Shown: positions 30,169 through 38,749, counted from the stretch's first letter. The stretch is DNA of 64,000 bases from Lysobacter sp. GX 14042 (GCF_021390425.1 NZ_JAJUWY010000005.1:124001-188000); one strand, 5' to 3'. Translations and numbers: made by a program. Notes: generated from the sequence alone by a model not told the origin.

Positions 30169-30437
30169 TGGCCGCTAGCGGGCGGCGGGAGCTCGTCGTC
30201 ACTGCCCCACGAGTCGAGCCAGGCGTGCACCGCCTGCCCCGACACGACTTCACCGCGGGCGACCGAATCGATGGCAGCCAGGGTCTCCTCCATGCGCGAA
30301 CGTTGCGCCTGGTGTCGGGCCACGTATTCGCGCACCGCCTCGTTGACCAGCCAGTTCCGGCTGCGGTTCAACTGCTGCGCGGTTTCACGAAGGTCCTGTT
30401 CGACTTCGGGCTGCAAACGGATGCTGGTCACGGCCAT
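30165..30437 (-). CDS. ribbon-helix-helix antitoxin (CopG/ParD type)
   Basis: A 90-residue antitoxin: MAVTSIRLQPEVEQDLRETA is the DNA-binding beta-strand and first helix of the ribbon-helix-helix fold, LNRSRNWLVNEAVREYV the second helix, and the acidic C-terminus (AWLDSWGSDDELPPP) would neutralise the toxin. The frame extends upstream through repeats; the ATG at 30437 matches the family N-terminus. An inverted repeat 31 bp upstream is a likely autoregulatory operator. Confidence 0.88.
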   Translation of the reverse strand: MAVTSIRLQPEVEQDLRETAQQLNRSRNWLVNEAVREYVARHQAQRSRMEETLAAIDSVARGEVVSGQAVHAWLDSWGSDDELPPPASGQ

Positions 30438-30467
30438 GGGGGCTCCGGATAGGGGTCCCGGGACAGT

Positions 30468-30484
30468 GTAGTACGTCGTGCTAC
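30468..30484. promoter_or_regulatory. possible antitoxin operator
   Basis: GTAGTACG, T, CGTGCTAC is an inverted repeat with one mismatch in eight pairs, 31 bp before the antitoxin start. Ribbon-helix-helix antitoxins commonly bind such short palindromes to repress their own operon. Confidence 0.45.
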
Positions 30485-30488
30485 AGGC

Positions 30489-30537
30489 GGGAGCGAGGAA
30501 CGAGTGAAGAGGAGTGAGGAACGAGTAAAAGCGGGTA
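30489..30537 (+). repeat. AG-rich GAGGAACGAG array
   Basis: GAGCGAGGAACGAGTGAAGA followed by GGAGTGAGGAACGAGTAAAA and GCGGGTAGCC. It lies in the 394-bp gap between the antitoxin and clp, which contains only repeats: this array, two palindromes and hairpin C. Confidence 0.75.
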
Positions 30538-30576
30538 GCCGGGCGAGGCACCCACACACACACAGCCCTCCTCCCA

Positions 30577-30604
30577 TCATCCCCGCGCACGCGGGGAGCC
30601 ATGG
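30577..30604 (+). repeat. dispersed palindrome
   Basis: CATCCCCGCG, CAC, GCGGGGAGCCATGG: one copy of the CCATGGA...TGACG palindrome family with a single change in the right arm flank. Confidence 0.8.
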
Positions 30605-30655
30605 CGCCGGTGCCGTATCCGGAAGGCGTGCCTCCGAAGCCATCGCCAACCGCCA

Positions 30656-30748
30656 GGAGCCGGCTGTCGTGGGGGAGAGGCCGCCCGACTTCAAAAAGGG
30701 CCGAAGGCCCGTCAGGAGGGCGGCCTCTCCCCCACGACAGCCGGCTCC
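30656..30748. repeat. long inverted repeat element C
   Basis: Arms 30656-30686 and 30718-30748 are perfectly complementary over 31 bp. The 31-nt loop, read on the minus strand, is TCCTGACGGGCCTTCGGCCC then TTTTTGAAGTC: the same TCCTG start and TTTTT..AAGTC end as in element A, but with an inner hairpin GGGCC-TTC-GGCCC in place of the GCACATGTGC palindrome. The inner hairpin plus T-run looks like an intrinsic terminator. Confidence 0.92.
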
Positions 30749-30795
30749 CCGCGAAGTCCCCGAAGGATCACGCGCCCTCCCGGAAAACCTCAAAG

Positions 30796-30826
30796 TCCAT
30801 GGATCCCCGCGTGCGCGGGGATGACG
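30796..30826 (-). repeat. dispersed palindrome at the 3' end of clp
   Basis: GTCCATGGATCCCCGCG, TGC, then GCGGGGATGACG, ending 5 bp before the clp stop codon. It could act as a transcript end or stabilising hairpin for clp. Confidence 0.85.
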
Positions 30827-30831
30827 GGCGC

Positions 30832-31521
30832 TTATCGCGTCCCGTAGACCACTATGGTCTTTCCGCGCGCATGCAGCTTGCCGTCGGCCTCCAGCTTCTT
30901 CAGCACCCGCCCGGCCATCTCGCGCGAGCAGCCCACCAGGCGCGACAGCTCCTGGCGCGAGACCCGGATCTGCGTGCCGTCCGGATGGCTCATCGCCTCC
31001 GGCTCGCGCGCCAGGTCGAACAGGGTGCGCACGATGCGGTCGGTGACGTCCAGGAATGCCAGCCGGCTGGCCTTGCGGCTGGTGTCCAGCAGCCGGCGGG
31101 AGATCTGCGCGCCCATCGCGTACAGCAGCTTGGGCGCGTCGGGCGCCAGTCGCGACAGCAGCAGTTCGTAGAAGCGCTCATGCCCGATCTCGGCGAGCTC
31201 GCACGGCGTGCGGGTGCGCAGGATCACCTCGCGGTGGGTGCTCTCCACGAACAGGCCCAGCTCGCCGACGAACTCCCCCGGCCCGAAGTAGCCCAGCACC
31301 AGCTCACGCCCGTCATCTTCCTCGGCGATGATGCTGACCGAGCCGGACACCAGGTAGTACAGCGTATTGGCGGGATCGCCCGGCCGGAACACATCGGTAC
31401 GCGACGGGTAGCGCCGGCGATGGCAGTGCGCCAGGAAGCGTTCGATCGTCGCCCCGTCAGGGGTCAACGGCGTATGCGGGCGGCGCATCAGGGTAGTAGG
31501 AGTGACCGGGAAGGCAGACAT
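30832..31521 (-). CDS. clp: Crp/Fnr-family global regulator Clp
   Basis: A 229-residue CRP-like regulator. The cyclic-nucleotide fold has DVFRPGDPANTLYYLVSGSV and LGYFGPGEFVGELGLF, and the C-terminal helix-turn-helix has VSRQELSRLVGCSREMAGRV. Length and motifs match Clp of Xanthomonas, which responds to cyclic di-GMP rather than cAMP and activates extracellular enzymes, type II secretion and other virulence functions. It is divergent from speD, with 188 bp between them, as in Xanthomonas genomes. Its proximity to the gsp operon is consistent with a functional link but does not prove regulation here. Confidence 0.94.
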   Translation of the reverse strand: MSAFPVTPTTLMRRPHTPLTPDGATIERFLAHCHRRRYPSRTDVFRPGDPANTLYYLVSGSVSIIAEEDDGRELVLGYFGPGEFVGELGLFVESTHREVILRTRTPCELAEIGHERFYELLLSRLAPDAPKLLYAMGAQISRRLLDTSRKASRLAFLDVTDRIVRTLFDLAREPEAMSHPDGTQIRVSRQELSRLVGCSREMAGRVLKKLEADGKLHARGKTIVVYGTR

Positions 31522-31652
31522 GGTTCATGAACGAAATTTTCACGCGAGCTTAGGCGGTACGCCACGCGGTGGCAAATGATGTCGCGGCGCGGCAGCTTCT
31601 GACATCGCGCCCCGCCGACTTGAACACCGTCGCAACTCCAGCCCGGGCATGG

Positions 31653-31682
31653 TTCCAACACGGGTGGCGCATGCCGCATAAT
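31653..31682 (+). promoter_or_regulatory. possible speD promoter
   Basis: TTCCAA (31653-31658), an 18-bp spacer and CATAAT (31677-31682) lie 28 bp before the speD start. Both hexamers deviate from consensus, so the call is tentative. Confidence 0.35.
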
Positions 31683-31709
31683 TCCGCTCTTGTGTCCCGA
31701 ACCCGGTAA

Positions 31710-32513
31710 ATGCCAGTGGTCCAGCCCAAGCCGTTGCCGCGTCTGCGCCTGCAGGGGTTCAACAACCTCACCAAGGCGCTGTCGTTCAACATCTACGATG
31801 TCTGCTACGCCTCGTCGGAAGACGAGCGCCGCCGCTACATCGAGTACATCGACGAGGTGTACAACGCCGACCGGCTGACGCAGATCCTGACCAGCGTCGC
31901 CGAGATCATCGGCGCCAACATCCTGCACGTGTCCCGCCAGGACTACGACCCGCAGGGTGCGTCGGTGACCATCCTCATTTCCGAGGAGCCGGTGGTCGAC
32001 AAGAAGGACGCCAAGGGCGTGATCTCCGATGCGGTGGTCGCGCACATGGACAAGTCGCACATCACCGTGCACACCTATCCGGAGACCCACCCGGACAACG
32101 GCATCGCGACCTTCCGCGCCGACATCGACGTGGCCACCTGCGGGGTGATCTCGCCGCTGAAGGCGCTGAACTTCCTGATCGAGTCGCTCGAGTCCGACAT
32201 CGTGATCATGGATTACCGCGTCCGCGGCTTCACCCGCGACATCAAGGGCAAGAAGCACTACATCGACCACCGGATCAACTCGATCCAGGACTATCTGGCC
32301 AAGAACATCAAGTCGCGCTACGAGATGCTCGACGTCAACGTCTACCAGGAAAACATCTTCCACACCAAGATGCACCTGAAGGACTTCGACCTCGACCAGT
32401 ACCTGTTCGAGGAGCGCGCGCGCAACCTGTCGTTCAAGGACCGCATGAAGGTCGAGATGCGCCTGAAGCGCGAGATCGAAGAGCTCTACCACGGCCGCAA
32501 CCTGGCCGACTGA
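31710..32513 (+). CDS. speD: S-adenosylmethionine decarboxylase proenzyme
   Basis: Pyruvoyl-dependent enzyme supplying decarboxylated SAM for spermidine synthesis. The 267-residue proenzyme is of the E. coli type. The self-cleavage site is Lys115-Ser116 in [13 protein letters not shown]; the Ser becomes the pyruvoyl group. [20 protein letters not shown] opens the chain, and [20 protein letters not shown] follows the cleavage site. The start at 31710 is a clear ATG. It is divergent from clp and convergent with coq7, the two 3' ends being separated by a palindrome. Confidence 0.96.
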   Translation: MPVVQPKPLPRLRLQGFNNLTKALSFNIYDVCYASSEDERRRYIEYIDEVYNADRLTQILTSVAEIIGANILHVSRQDYDPQGASVTILISEEPVVDKKDAKGVISDAVVAHMDKSHITVHTYPETHPDNGIATFRADIDVATCGVISPLKALNFLIESLESDIVIMDYRVRGFTRDIKGKKHYIDHRINSIQDYLAKNIKSRYEMLDVNVYQENIFHTKMHLKDFDLDQYLFEERARNLSFKDRMKVEMRLKREIEELYHGRNLAD

Positions 32514-32522
32514 CCCCCGCGC

Positions 32523-32554
32523 CGTCATCCCCGCGCACGCGGGGATCCATGGAC
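32523..32554 (+). repeat. dispersed palindrome between convergent speD and coq7
   Basis: GTCATCCCCGCG, CAC, GCGGGGATCCATGGACG sits in the 51-bp gap between two convergent stop codons, where it could form a bidirectional 3'-end hairpin. Confidence 0.87.
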
Positions 32555-32564
32555 GTTACGCGCC

Positions 32565-33209
32565 TCAGATCCGGTAGGCGACCGCCTTCATCACCTTCGA
32601 CGCGGCCGCCATCACCGACGGGATCGGGAAGGGCAGCACCCGCGCACCCGCCGCTTCGGCGTTGTCGGCGTGGCGCGCCTCGTCGGCCTTCATCACTTCC
32701 AGGATCGCCCGGCTGCGCGTATCGGCCGGCGGCAGGTGGTCCAGGTGCTCGTCGATGTGCGCCTCGACCTGGCGCTCGGTCTCGACCACGAACCCAAGGT
32801 TCCAGCCGTCGCCGCGCAGGCCGGCGGCGGTGCCGATCGCGTAGCTGCCGGCGTACCACAGCGGGTTGAGCAGGCTGGGGCGGCTGTCGAGTTCGCGCAG
32901 GCGGTCGGCGCACCAGGCCAGGTGGTCGGTCTCTTCCTGGGCGGCGTGCAGCAGGTGTTCGCGGGTGGCTTCGTCGCGGGCGACCGTGGCCTGCCCCAGG
33001 TACAGGGCCTGGGCGCAGACCTCACCAACGTGGTTGATGCGCATCAGGCCGGCGGCGTGGCGGCGCTCGGCGTCCTCCAGCACGACCTCCGGCTCGCCGA
33101 TGGCGGGGTTGGGGCGGGCGGCGGGCGGGTTTCCGAACACGGTCTCCAGGGCGCGCTGGCCCTGGTCCAGCAGGCGGTCGAGCGGGGTGAGGCGGCGGAT
33201 GGTGGTCAT
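32565..33209 (-). CDS. coq7: 3-demethoxyubiquinol 3-hydroxylase (Coq7)
   Basis: Di-iron hydroxylase of ubiquinone synthesis, 214 residues. The carboxylate and His ligands of the Coq7 fold are visible: [17 protein letters not shown] (first Glu), [10 protein letters not shown] (ExxH), and later [16 protein letters not shown] (second ExxH). It begins [20 protein letters not shown]. It stands 9 bp after the glcF-like stop codon on the same strand, so the two genes may be co-transcribed. Confidence 0.95.
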   Translation of the reverse strand: MTTIRRLTPLDRLLDQGQRALETVFGNPPAARPNPAIGEPEVVLEDAERRHAAGLMRINHVGEVCAQALYLGQATVARDEATREHLLHAAQEETDHLAWCADRLRELDSRPSLLNPLWYAGSYAIGTAAGLRGDGWNLGFVVETERQVEAHIDEHLDHLPPADTRSRAILEVMKADEARHADNAEAAGARVLPFPIPSVMAAASKVMKAVAYRI

Positions 33210-33218
33210 GGGGCGATT

Positions 33219-34448
33219 CTAATGCGGCGGCCGGATGGGGGCGGCCTGGAGTTGATCCGCCAGCAGTTCCAGCGGGTGCTGTACGGGCACCGCGGCGCCG
33301 TTCGCCAGGTGCAGGCGGCAGCCGATGTTGGCGCTCAACACCGCGGTCGCGCCACTGGCCCGGAGCTGGTCCAGCAGGGGCTGGCGGAAGGCGTCGGCCC
33401 GCTGCGGATCGAGCAGCATGGCGCTGCCCGCGGCGCCGCAACAGCCGTGGCCGGCGTCGAGTTCGAGCACCTGCAACTCCGGCACCCGCGCCAGCAGCCG
33501 GCGCAGCGCCGGGACCGAGCCGACCACGTTGCGCTGGGTGCACGGCAGGTGCAGGGCGATGCGCTCGGCCAGGGGCGCGAAGGCCAGGCGATCGGCATGG
33601 CGGTCGAGGAAGTCGAGTGCGTCGAAGCTGCGGCCGGAGACAGCGCGGGCCACCGATTCGTGGCAGCCGGTGGCAAGGGTGAGGATGGGGGTGGTCGCAG
33701 CTGAAGCCGCTCCCGTGGGTGATGGGGGGCTGGCGAACGCGGAGCGGTTCCGTGCCGCCAATGCGTCGGCGGCCTGCAGGTTGCCGGCGTGGGAGTGCAG
33801 GGCGCCGCAGCAGGTCTGGTCCGGCGGGACGTCGACCGCGATACCCAGTGCGGCCAGCAGGCGGACGAGGGCGGCGCGGGCCGGCGGCTCGTAGGCGCGG
33901 GCGACGCAGCCGGTGAACAGCTGCACGCGCCGGGGCAGGGCGACGTTGGTGCTGGGGGCCCCGGTCGCCGCGCGCGGCGGAGTCGCCTGGGCCGGGCCCG
34001 GCATTGGCCGGGTCGGCATGGGCGGAACCGGCAGTGGCCGCCAGGCAGCCGGAACCAGCGGCCCCAATCGCCGGTACAGGCCGAACAACAGTGCCAGCCA
34101 GCGCGGCCGCGCAACCAGCCACTCGATCACCCGCTGCCCGGTTCCGGCCCCGCGCCGCCCACGCTGGATGCCGCGGGCGGCCACCAGCAGTTCGCCGTAC
34201 TGCACGCCCGCCGGGCAGACCGCCTCGCAGGCACGGCAGGCCAGGCAGTCGTCCAGGTGCCGGTCGCCGGCCGCGGTCGGCTCGACCAGGTCCAGCGCCC
34301 AGCCGCGGGCCAGCGCGATACGGCCGCGTGGGGACTGCGGCTCAAGCCGCTCCAGTGAATAGGTGGGGCAGGCGGGCAGGCACAGGCCGCATTGCACGCA
34401 GCGGTCGGCCAGTGCGATCAGGTTGTCACGGGGAGTGGCGCGGGGCAC
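33219..34448 (-). CDS. glcF: glycolate oxidase iron-sulfur subunit (GlcF-like)
   Basis: A 409-residue Fe-S/heterodisulfide-reductase-like protein. Two 4Fe-4S motifs lie at the N-terminus ([12 protein letters not shown] and [12 protein letters not shown]). Two CCG domains follow: [12 protein letters not shown]...[10 protein letters not shown] and HLPCTQRN...[10 protein letters not shown] Pro-rich stretch near residues 140-170 separates the halves. GlcF works with GlcD/GlcE flavoproteins in glycolate oxidation. A GlcD-like gene is at the left edge of the window but not adjacent, so complex membership is an inference. Confidence 0.88.
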   Translation of the reverse strand: MPRATPRDNLIALADRCVQCGLCLPACPTYSLERLEPQSPRGRIALARGWALDLVEPTAAGDRHLDDCLACRACEAVCPAGVQYGELLVAARGIQRGRRGAGTGQRVIEWLVARPRWLALLFGLYRRLGPLVPAAWRPLPVPPMPTRPMPGPAQATPPRAATGAPSTNVALPRRVQLFTGCVARAYEPPARAALVRLLAALGIAVDVPPDQTCCGALHSHAGNLQAADALAARNRSAFASPPSPTGAASAATTPILTLATGCHESVARAVSGRSFDALDFLDRHADRLAFAPLAERIALHLPCTQRNVVGSVPALRRLLARVPELQVLELDAGHGCCGAAGSAMLLDPQRADAFRQPLLDQLRASGATAVLSANIGCRLHLANGAAVPVQHPLELLADQLQAAPIRPPH

Positions 34449-34480
34449 CGGGCGATGCTAGCATGGCCGGCTCGCGCGAC

Positions 34481-34509
34481 TTGCGGTGGCTGCCCGTGGC
34501 GGCTACACT
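34481..34509 (+). promoter_or_regulatory. rplM promoter
   Basis: TTGCGG (34481-34486), exactly 17 bp, then TACACT (34504-34509): a good sigma-70-type match 114 bp before rplM. The leader in between is long enough for a ribosomal-protein autoregulatory structure, which I did not resolve. Confidence 0.6.
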
Positions 34510-34622
34510 TCGCGTCTTTCGTTCCACCCTTTTCACAACGCGATGGTGGAGTTCCGCGGCAGCGGCCGGACACGGCATGCGGCAGCAGACGGAACCAGCC
34601 CGACCAGGTACCCCAATCAGTC

Positions 34623-35051
34623 ATGAAGACCTTCACCGCCAAGAACGAGACCGTCCAGCGTGACTGGTACGTGGTCGATGCCTCCGGCAAGACCCTCGGC
34701 CGCCTCGCCGCCGAGCTCGCCCACCGCCTGCGCGGCAAGCACAAGCCCGTGTACACCCCCCACGTCGACACCGGCGACTACATCGTCGTGGTCAATGCCG
34801 ACAAGATCGCCGTGACCGGCAACAAGCTGGCGGACAAGAAGTACTACCGCTTCACCGGCTACATCGGCAACCTCAAGAGCGAGACCCTGGGCCAGGCGCT
34901 GCAGCGCCACCCCGAGCGCGTCATCGAGATGGCGGTCAAGGGCATGCTGCCGAAGAACCCGCTGGGCCGCGCGATGTACCGCAAGCTCAAGGTCTACGCC
35001 GGCCCCGAGCATCCGCACACCGCCCAGCAGCCGCAGCCGCTCGACATCTAA
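34623..35051 (+). CDS. rplM: 50S ribosomal protein L13
   Basis: A 142-residue large-subunit protein, exactly the usual length. It starts [20 protein letters not shown] and has [32 protein letters not shown] and [19 protein letters not shown]. The open frame extends upstream, but the ATG at 34623 gives the family N-terminus. It is followed by rpsI after 11 bp, the standard pairing. Confidence 0.98.
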   Translation: MKTFTAKNETVQRDWYVVDASGKTLGRLAAELAHRLRGKHKPVYTPHVDTGDYIVVVNADKIAVTGNKLADKKYYRFTGYIGNLKSETLGQALQRHPERVIEMAVKGMLPKNPLGRAMYRKLKVYAGPEHPHTAQQPQPLDI

Positions 35052-35062
35052 GGTCACCGATC

Positions 35063-35455
35063 ATGGCAATCCAGCAGAACTACGGCACCGGCCGTCGCAA
35101 GTCCTCCACCGCCCGCGTGTTCCTGCGCAAGGGTGAGGGCACCATCACCATCAACGACCGTCCGATCGAGGACTTCTTCGGCCGCGAGACCGCGCGCATG
35201 ATCGTGCGCCAGCCGCTCGAGCTGACCCAGTCGTTGGACAAGTTCGACGTCAAGGTCACCGTCAGCGGCGGCGGCACCACCGGCCAGGCCGGCGCCATCC
35301 GCCTGGGCATCGCCCGCGCGCTGGTGGACTACGACGACACCCTGAAGGGCGACCTGCGCCGCGCCGGGTTCATGACCCGCGATGCCCGCGAGGTCGAGCG
35401 CAAGAAGGTCGGCCTGCACAAGGCCCGTCGCGCGACCCAGTTCTCCAAGCGCTAA
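35063..35455 (+). CDS. rpsI: 30S ribosomal protein S9
   Basis: A 130-residue small-subunit protein with the [18 protein letters not shown] opening, a [20 protein letters not shown] block and the basic C-terminal tail ending QFSKR that contacts P-site tRNA. It is translated from the rplM transcript. The tRNA-Gln gene follows 45 bp downstream. Confidence 0.98.
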   Translation: MAIQQNYGTGRRKSSTARVFLRKGEGTITINDRPIEDFFGRETARMIVRQPLELTQSLDKFDVKVTVSGGGTTGQAGAIRLGIARALVDYDDTLKGDLRRAGFMTRDAREVERKKVGLHKARRATQFSKR

Positions 35456-35500
35456 GGGCTTTTGCCCACGGGGCGGATTGGTTTACAATCCGCCTCCCAC

Positions 35501-35575
35501 AGCCCCGTCGCCAAGCGGTAAGGCACCTGACTCTGACTCAGGCATTCGGTGGTTCGAATCCATCCGGGGCTGCCA
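35501..35575 (+). tRNA. tRNA-Gln (anticodon CTG)
   Basis: Cloverleaf of 75 nt with encoded CCA. Acceptor arms AGCCCCG and CGGGGCT pair, the anticodon stem CCTGA/TCAGG encloses loop CTCTGAC (anticodon CTG, reading CAG), and the T arm has GGTTCGAATCC. A TACAAT box at 35484-35489 may be its own promoter, with a weak TTTGCC 17 bp further upstream. An intrinsic terminator follows 11 bp after the CCA end. Confidence 0.96.
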
Positions 35576-35586
35576 TCTTCAACAAG

Positions 35587-35611
35587 AAACCCGCCGAAAG
35601 GCGGGTTTTTT
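35587..35611 (+). terminator. intrinsic terminator after tRNA-Gln
   Basis: ACCCGCC-GAAA-GGCGGGT followed by TTTTT: a seven-pair stem closed by a GAAA tetraloop and a U-run. It ends the rplM-rpsI-tRNA transcript. Confidence 0.92.
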
Positions 35612-35616
35612 GTTGC

Positions 35617-35800
35617 GGGAAACGAGTGAAGAGGAGCGAGAAAGGCGAGGAATGAGTTAAGAGGAGTGAGGAACGAGTAAAAGCAACGGCAAAGGCGTGC
35701 GTCCCCGATGTGGGCGGGCCCCTGCTTCGGCCTTTGCTCTCACTCGTTCCTCACTCCTCTTCACTCGTTTCTCGCCCTTAACTCGTTCCTCGCCCTTGGT
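35617..35800. repeat. two facing AG-rich arrays
   Basis: The left array (35617-35685) is AG-rich on the plus strand, the right array (35728-35800) TC-rich. GAGGAGTGAGGAACGAGT at 35661-35678 is the exact complement of 35742-35759, and GCAAAGGC/GCCTTTGC lie just inside, so a hairpin of more than 18 pairs with an inner loop is possible. No gene is visible in the 278-bp gap between the tRNA and the next gene. Confidence 0.8.
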
Positions 35801-35853
35801 TACACTTGAAACCATTGCGTCCCAAAGGCGCGGGTCAAGCCAAGGAGTCAACG

Positions 35854-36837
35854 ATGAAGCTCGGTTCCCTGAAGGAGGGCGGCCGCGACGGCACCCTGAT
35901 CGTGGTCTCGCGCGACCTGTCGCGTGCGGTGCGTGCCACCGGCATCGCCGACACCCTGCAGCGTGCGCTGGAGGACTGGGCCACGACCGCGCCGAAGCTC
36001 GGGGAACTGTACGACGCGCTCAACGACGGCCGTGCCGAGGGCGCTTTCGATGTCGACTTCGCCGCGCTGGCCGCGCCGTTGCCGCGCGCCTACGAGTTCG
36101 TCGACGGCAGTGCCTACCTGCCGCACGTGGAGCGGGTGCGCAAGGCGCGCGGGGCCGAGGTGCCGGAGAGCTTCTACACCGATCCGCTGATGTACCAGGC
36201 GACCAGCGCCGGCTTCCATGGCCCGCGTGACCCGGTGGTGGTGCCCAGCGAGGAGCACGGGATCGACCTGGAGGCCGAACTGGTGGTCATCACCGACGAC
36301 GTGCCGATGGCCGCGGGTCCGGAGGCCACCGCTGGCCACATCAAGCTGGTCGGGCTGGTCAACGACGTCAGCCTGCGCGGGCTGATCCCCGGCGAGCTGG
36401 CCAAGGGCTTCGGCTTCCTGCAGTCCAAGCCGCGCTCGGCGCTGAGCCCGGTGTTCGTGACACCCGACGAGCTCGGCGATGCCTGGCGCGACACCAAGGT
36501 CCACCTGCCGATGCTCACCCACGTCAACGGCAAGTGGTTCGGCGCGCCGGAAGCCGGGGTCGACATGCAGTTCAACTTCGCCCAGCTGGTCGCCCATGCG
36601 GCGCGAACGCGGCCGCTGTCGGCGGGCACCATCGTCGGCTCGGGCACCATCGCCAACGAGGACACCAGCCTGGGCGCCTCGTGCTTCGCCGAGCAGCGCA
36701 CCGTCGAGACCCTGCGCGATGGCAAGCCGACCACGCCGTTCATGAGCTTCGGCGATACCGTGCGCATCGAGATGCTCGATCGCGAAGGCAACAGCATCTT
36801 CGGTGCGATCGAGCAGCGGATCGAACAAGCCGAGTGA
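35854..36837 (+). CDS. fumarylacetoacetate hydrolase family protein
   Basis: A 327-residue member of the FAH family, metal-dependent C-C hydrolases of aromatic amino-acid breakdown. The C-terminal catalytic domain has HGIDLEAELVVITDDVP (metal-binding Glu and Asp), FLQSKPRSALSPVFVTPDEL and GSGTIANEDTSLGASCFAEQ. The ATG at 35854 has AAGGAG about eight bases upstream and is preferred over an in-frame ATG at 35806. The next gene is maleylacetoacetate isomerase, so the pair probably performs the last two steps of tyrosine catabolism. Confidence 0.93.
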   Translation: MKLGSLKEGGRDGTLIVVSRDLSRAVRATGIADTLQRALEDWATTAPKLGELYDALNDGRAEGAFDVDFAALAAPLPRAYEFVDGSAYLPHVERVRKARGAEVPESFYTDPLMYQATSAGFHGPRDPVVVPSEEHGIDLEAELVVITDDVPMAAGPEATAGHIKLVGLVNDVSLRGLIPGELAKGFGFLQSKPRSALSPVFVTPDELGDAWRDTKVHLPMLTHVNGKWFGAPEAGVDMQFNFAQLVAHAARTRPLSAGTIVGSGTIANEDTSLGASCFAEQRTVETLRDGKPTTPFMSFGDTVRIEMLDREGNSIFGAIEQRIEQAE

Positions 36838-36878
36838 GGCGAGAACGAGTGGAGAGAAACGAGGAACGAGTAAAGGCA
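36836..36878 (+). repeat. AG-rich GAGGAACGAG repeat
   Basis: GGCGAGAACGAGTGGAGAGA followed by AACGAGGAACGAGTAAAGGC, starting at the last base of the hydrolase stop codon. Confidence 0.7.
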
Positions 36879-36903
36879 TCCGTTCGCGGCGGGCTCCGCT
36901 CAC

Positions 36904-36927
36904 CTCCCGCGTACGCGGGGATGACGG
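36904..36927 (-). repeat. partial dispersed palindrome
   Basis: CTCCCGCG, TAC, GCGGGGATGACGG: one arm is shortened and the CCATGGA flank is missing. It lies 32 bp before the maiA start. Confidence 0.75.
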
Positions 36928-36958
36928 ACGGCATACGATGACCCGGGAAAGGTCCACC

Positions 36959-37621
36959 ATGGCCGACCAACTCCAGCTCCATTCGTACTGGCGCTCCAGC
37001 GCCGCCTACCGCGTGCGCATCGGGCTCAACCTCAAGGGCCTGGACTACGCCATCGTGCCGGTGCACCTGGTGCGCGATGGCGGGGAACAGCACACGCCCG
37101 GCTATCACGCCCTGAATCCGCAGGAACTGGTCCCGGTGCTGCAGCACGGCGAGCGGGTGCTGCGCCAGTCACTGGCGATCCTGGAGTACCTGGACGAGAC
37201 CTGGGCGCAGCATCCGCTGCTGCCCGCCGACAGCCGCGGACGCGCCCGTGCCCGGGCACTGGCCCAGACCGTCGCCTGCGAGATCCACCCGATCAACAAC
37301 CTGCGGGTGCTGCAGTACTTCGAGAACACCTGGAACGTGCCCCAGCCCGAGCGCGAGGACTGGGTGCGGCACTGGATCGGGCAGGGCTTCGCCGCGCTGG
37401 AGGAGATGTTGGCTGACCACCCGGGCACCGGCCGCTTCTGCGTCGGCGACATCCCCGGCGTGGCCGACTGCTGCCTGGTACCGCAGGTCTACAACGCCCG
37501 GCGGTTCGGAGTGGACCTGGCGCCGTATCCGACGATCACCCGGATCGAAGCGGCCTGCCTGGCGCTGCCCGCGTTCGACGCCGCCCGCCCGGAAAACCAG
37601 CCGGACGCCCCCCGGGTTTGA
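36959..37621 (+). CDS. maiA: maleylacetoacetate isomerase
   Basis: Zeta-class glutathione transferase that isomerises maleylacetoacetate to fumarylacetoacetate, 220 residues. The active-site segment is HSYWRSSAAYRVRIGLNLKG (SSxxxRV), with LRQSLAILEYLDE and ACEIHPINNLRVLQYF further on. The start at 36959 has a GGGAAAGG ribosome site; an in-frame ATG at 36938 is less likely. It follows the FAH-family gene. Confidence 0.95.
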   Translation: MADQLQLHSYWRSSAAYRVRIGLNLKGLDYAIVPVHLVRDGGEQHTPGYHALNPQELVPVLQHGERVLRQSLAILEYLDETWAQHPLLPADSRGRARARALAQTVACEIHPINNLRVLQYFENTWNVPQPEREDWVRHWIGQGFAALEEMLADHPGTGRFCVGDIPGVADCCLVPQVYNARRFGVDLAPYPTITRIEAACLALPAFDAARPENQPDAPRV

Positions 37622-37645
37622 TGCCAACGGTCGCTCCCGCCCGGA

Positions 37646-38749
37646 TCAGGTACTGAACACATCCCCGTAGGGATCGTGCTCGGCGCCGGCGCCCTCGGAC
37701 AGGCGGAACTTCAGCGCCAGGCCGTCGCGGGAATCCGCGGCGCGCAGGGCCTCGTCCTGGTCGACCTTGCCTTCCTTGGCCAGCCGGAACAGGCACTGGT
37801 CGAAGCTTTCCATGCCTTCCTCCAGCGACTCCTCCATCGCCTGTTTGATCTCGTGCACCTGGCCGCGGCGCATCAGGTCGCGGATGTGCGGGGTGTTGAT
37901 CAGCACCTCGGTGGCGGGCACGCGGCGGCCATCGGTGCCGACCACCAGGCGCTGGCTGACCACCGCGCGCAGGTTCAGCGCCAGGTTCATCAGCACGTTG
38001 CGGTGGGCGGCCTCGGGGAAGAAGTTGAGGATCCGCTCGATGGTCTGGTCGGCGTTGTTGGAGTGCAGCGTGGCCAGGCACAGGTGGCCGGTCTCGGCGA
38101 AGCTGATCGCCGCCTCCATCGTGGTCTGGTCGAGGATCTCGCCGATCAGGATGACGTCCGGCGCCTCGCGCATCGCGTTCTTGAGCGCATTGTGGAAGGC
38201 GTGGGTGTCCAGGCCGACCTCGCGCTGGTTGACGATCGAGCGCTTGTGCCGGTGCAGGTACTCGATCGGGTCCTCGATGGTCAGGATATGCCCCGCGACG
38301 TTGGAGTTGCGGTGGTCGATCATCGACGCCAGCGTGGTCGACTTGCCCGAACCGGTGGAACCGACGATCAGCACCAGCCCGCGCGGGGCCATGATGATGT
38401 CCTTGAGCACCTGCGGCAGCTGCAGTTCCTCGATCGAGGGGATCACGCTGCGGATCGCGCGGATCACCATCGCCACCTCGCCGCGCTGCTTGAACACGTT
38501 GATGCGGAAGCGCCCGGTGTCGGCCAGGGCGTAGGCGGTGTTGAGCTCCAGGTCGCGCTCGAAGATCGGCACCTGGCCCTCGTCCATCAGGGAATAGGCG
38601 ATCTTCTTGACCATGCCCGGGGGCAGTCCGGTGTTGCCGAGCGCGTGCAGCCGACCTTCGATCTTGATGTACACCGGCGCGCCGGTGGTCAGGAACATGT
38701 CCGACGCGTTCTTCTCCACCATCAGCTTCAGGAAGTAGCCGATGTCCAT
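37646..38749 (-). CDS. pilU: type IV pilus twitching ATPase (PilU/PilT family)
   Basis: A 367-residue retraction ATPase. It starts MDIGYFLKLMVEKNASDMFL, the PilU-type opening, and has Walker A GSTGSGKSTTLASM, the Asp box TIEDPIEYLH, NAMREAPDVILIGEI and HLCLATLHSNNADQTIERIL. The length and the first residues favour PilU over PilT, but pilT is not in the window for comparison. The frame is open upstream to 39247; the ATG at 38749 is the family start. It is divergent from the DUF4398 gene. Confidence 0.9.
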   Translation of the reverse strand: MDIGYFLKLMVEKNASDMFLTTGAPVYIKIEGRLHALGNTGLPPGMVKKIAYSLMDEGQVPIFERDLELNTAYALADTGRFRINVFKQRGEVAMVIRAIRSVIPSIEELQLPQVLKDIIMAPRGLVLIVGSTGSGKSTTLASMIDHRNSNVAGHILTIEDPIEYLHRHKRSIVNQREVGLDTHAFHNALKNAMREAPDVILIGEILDQTTMEAAISFAETGHLCLATLHSNNADQTIERILNFFPEAAHRNVLMNLALNLRAVVSQRLVVGTDGRRVPATEVLINTPHIRDLMRRGQVHEIKQAMEESLEEGMESFDQCLFRLAKEGKVDQDEALRAADSRDGLALKFRLSEGAGAEHDPYGDVFST

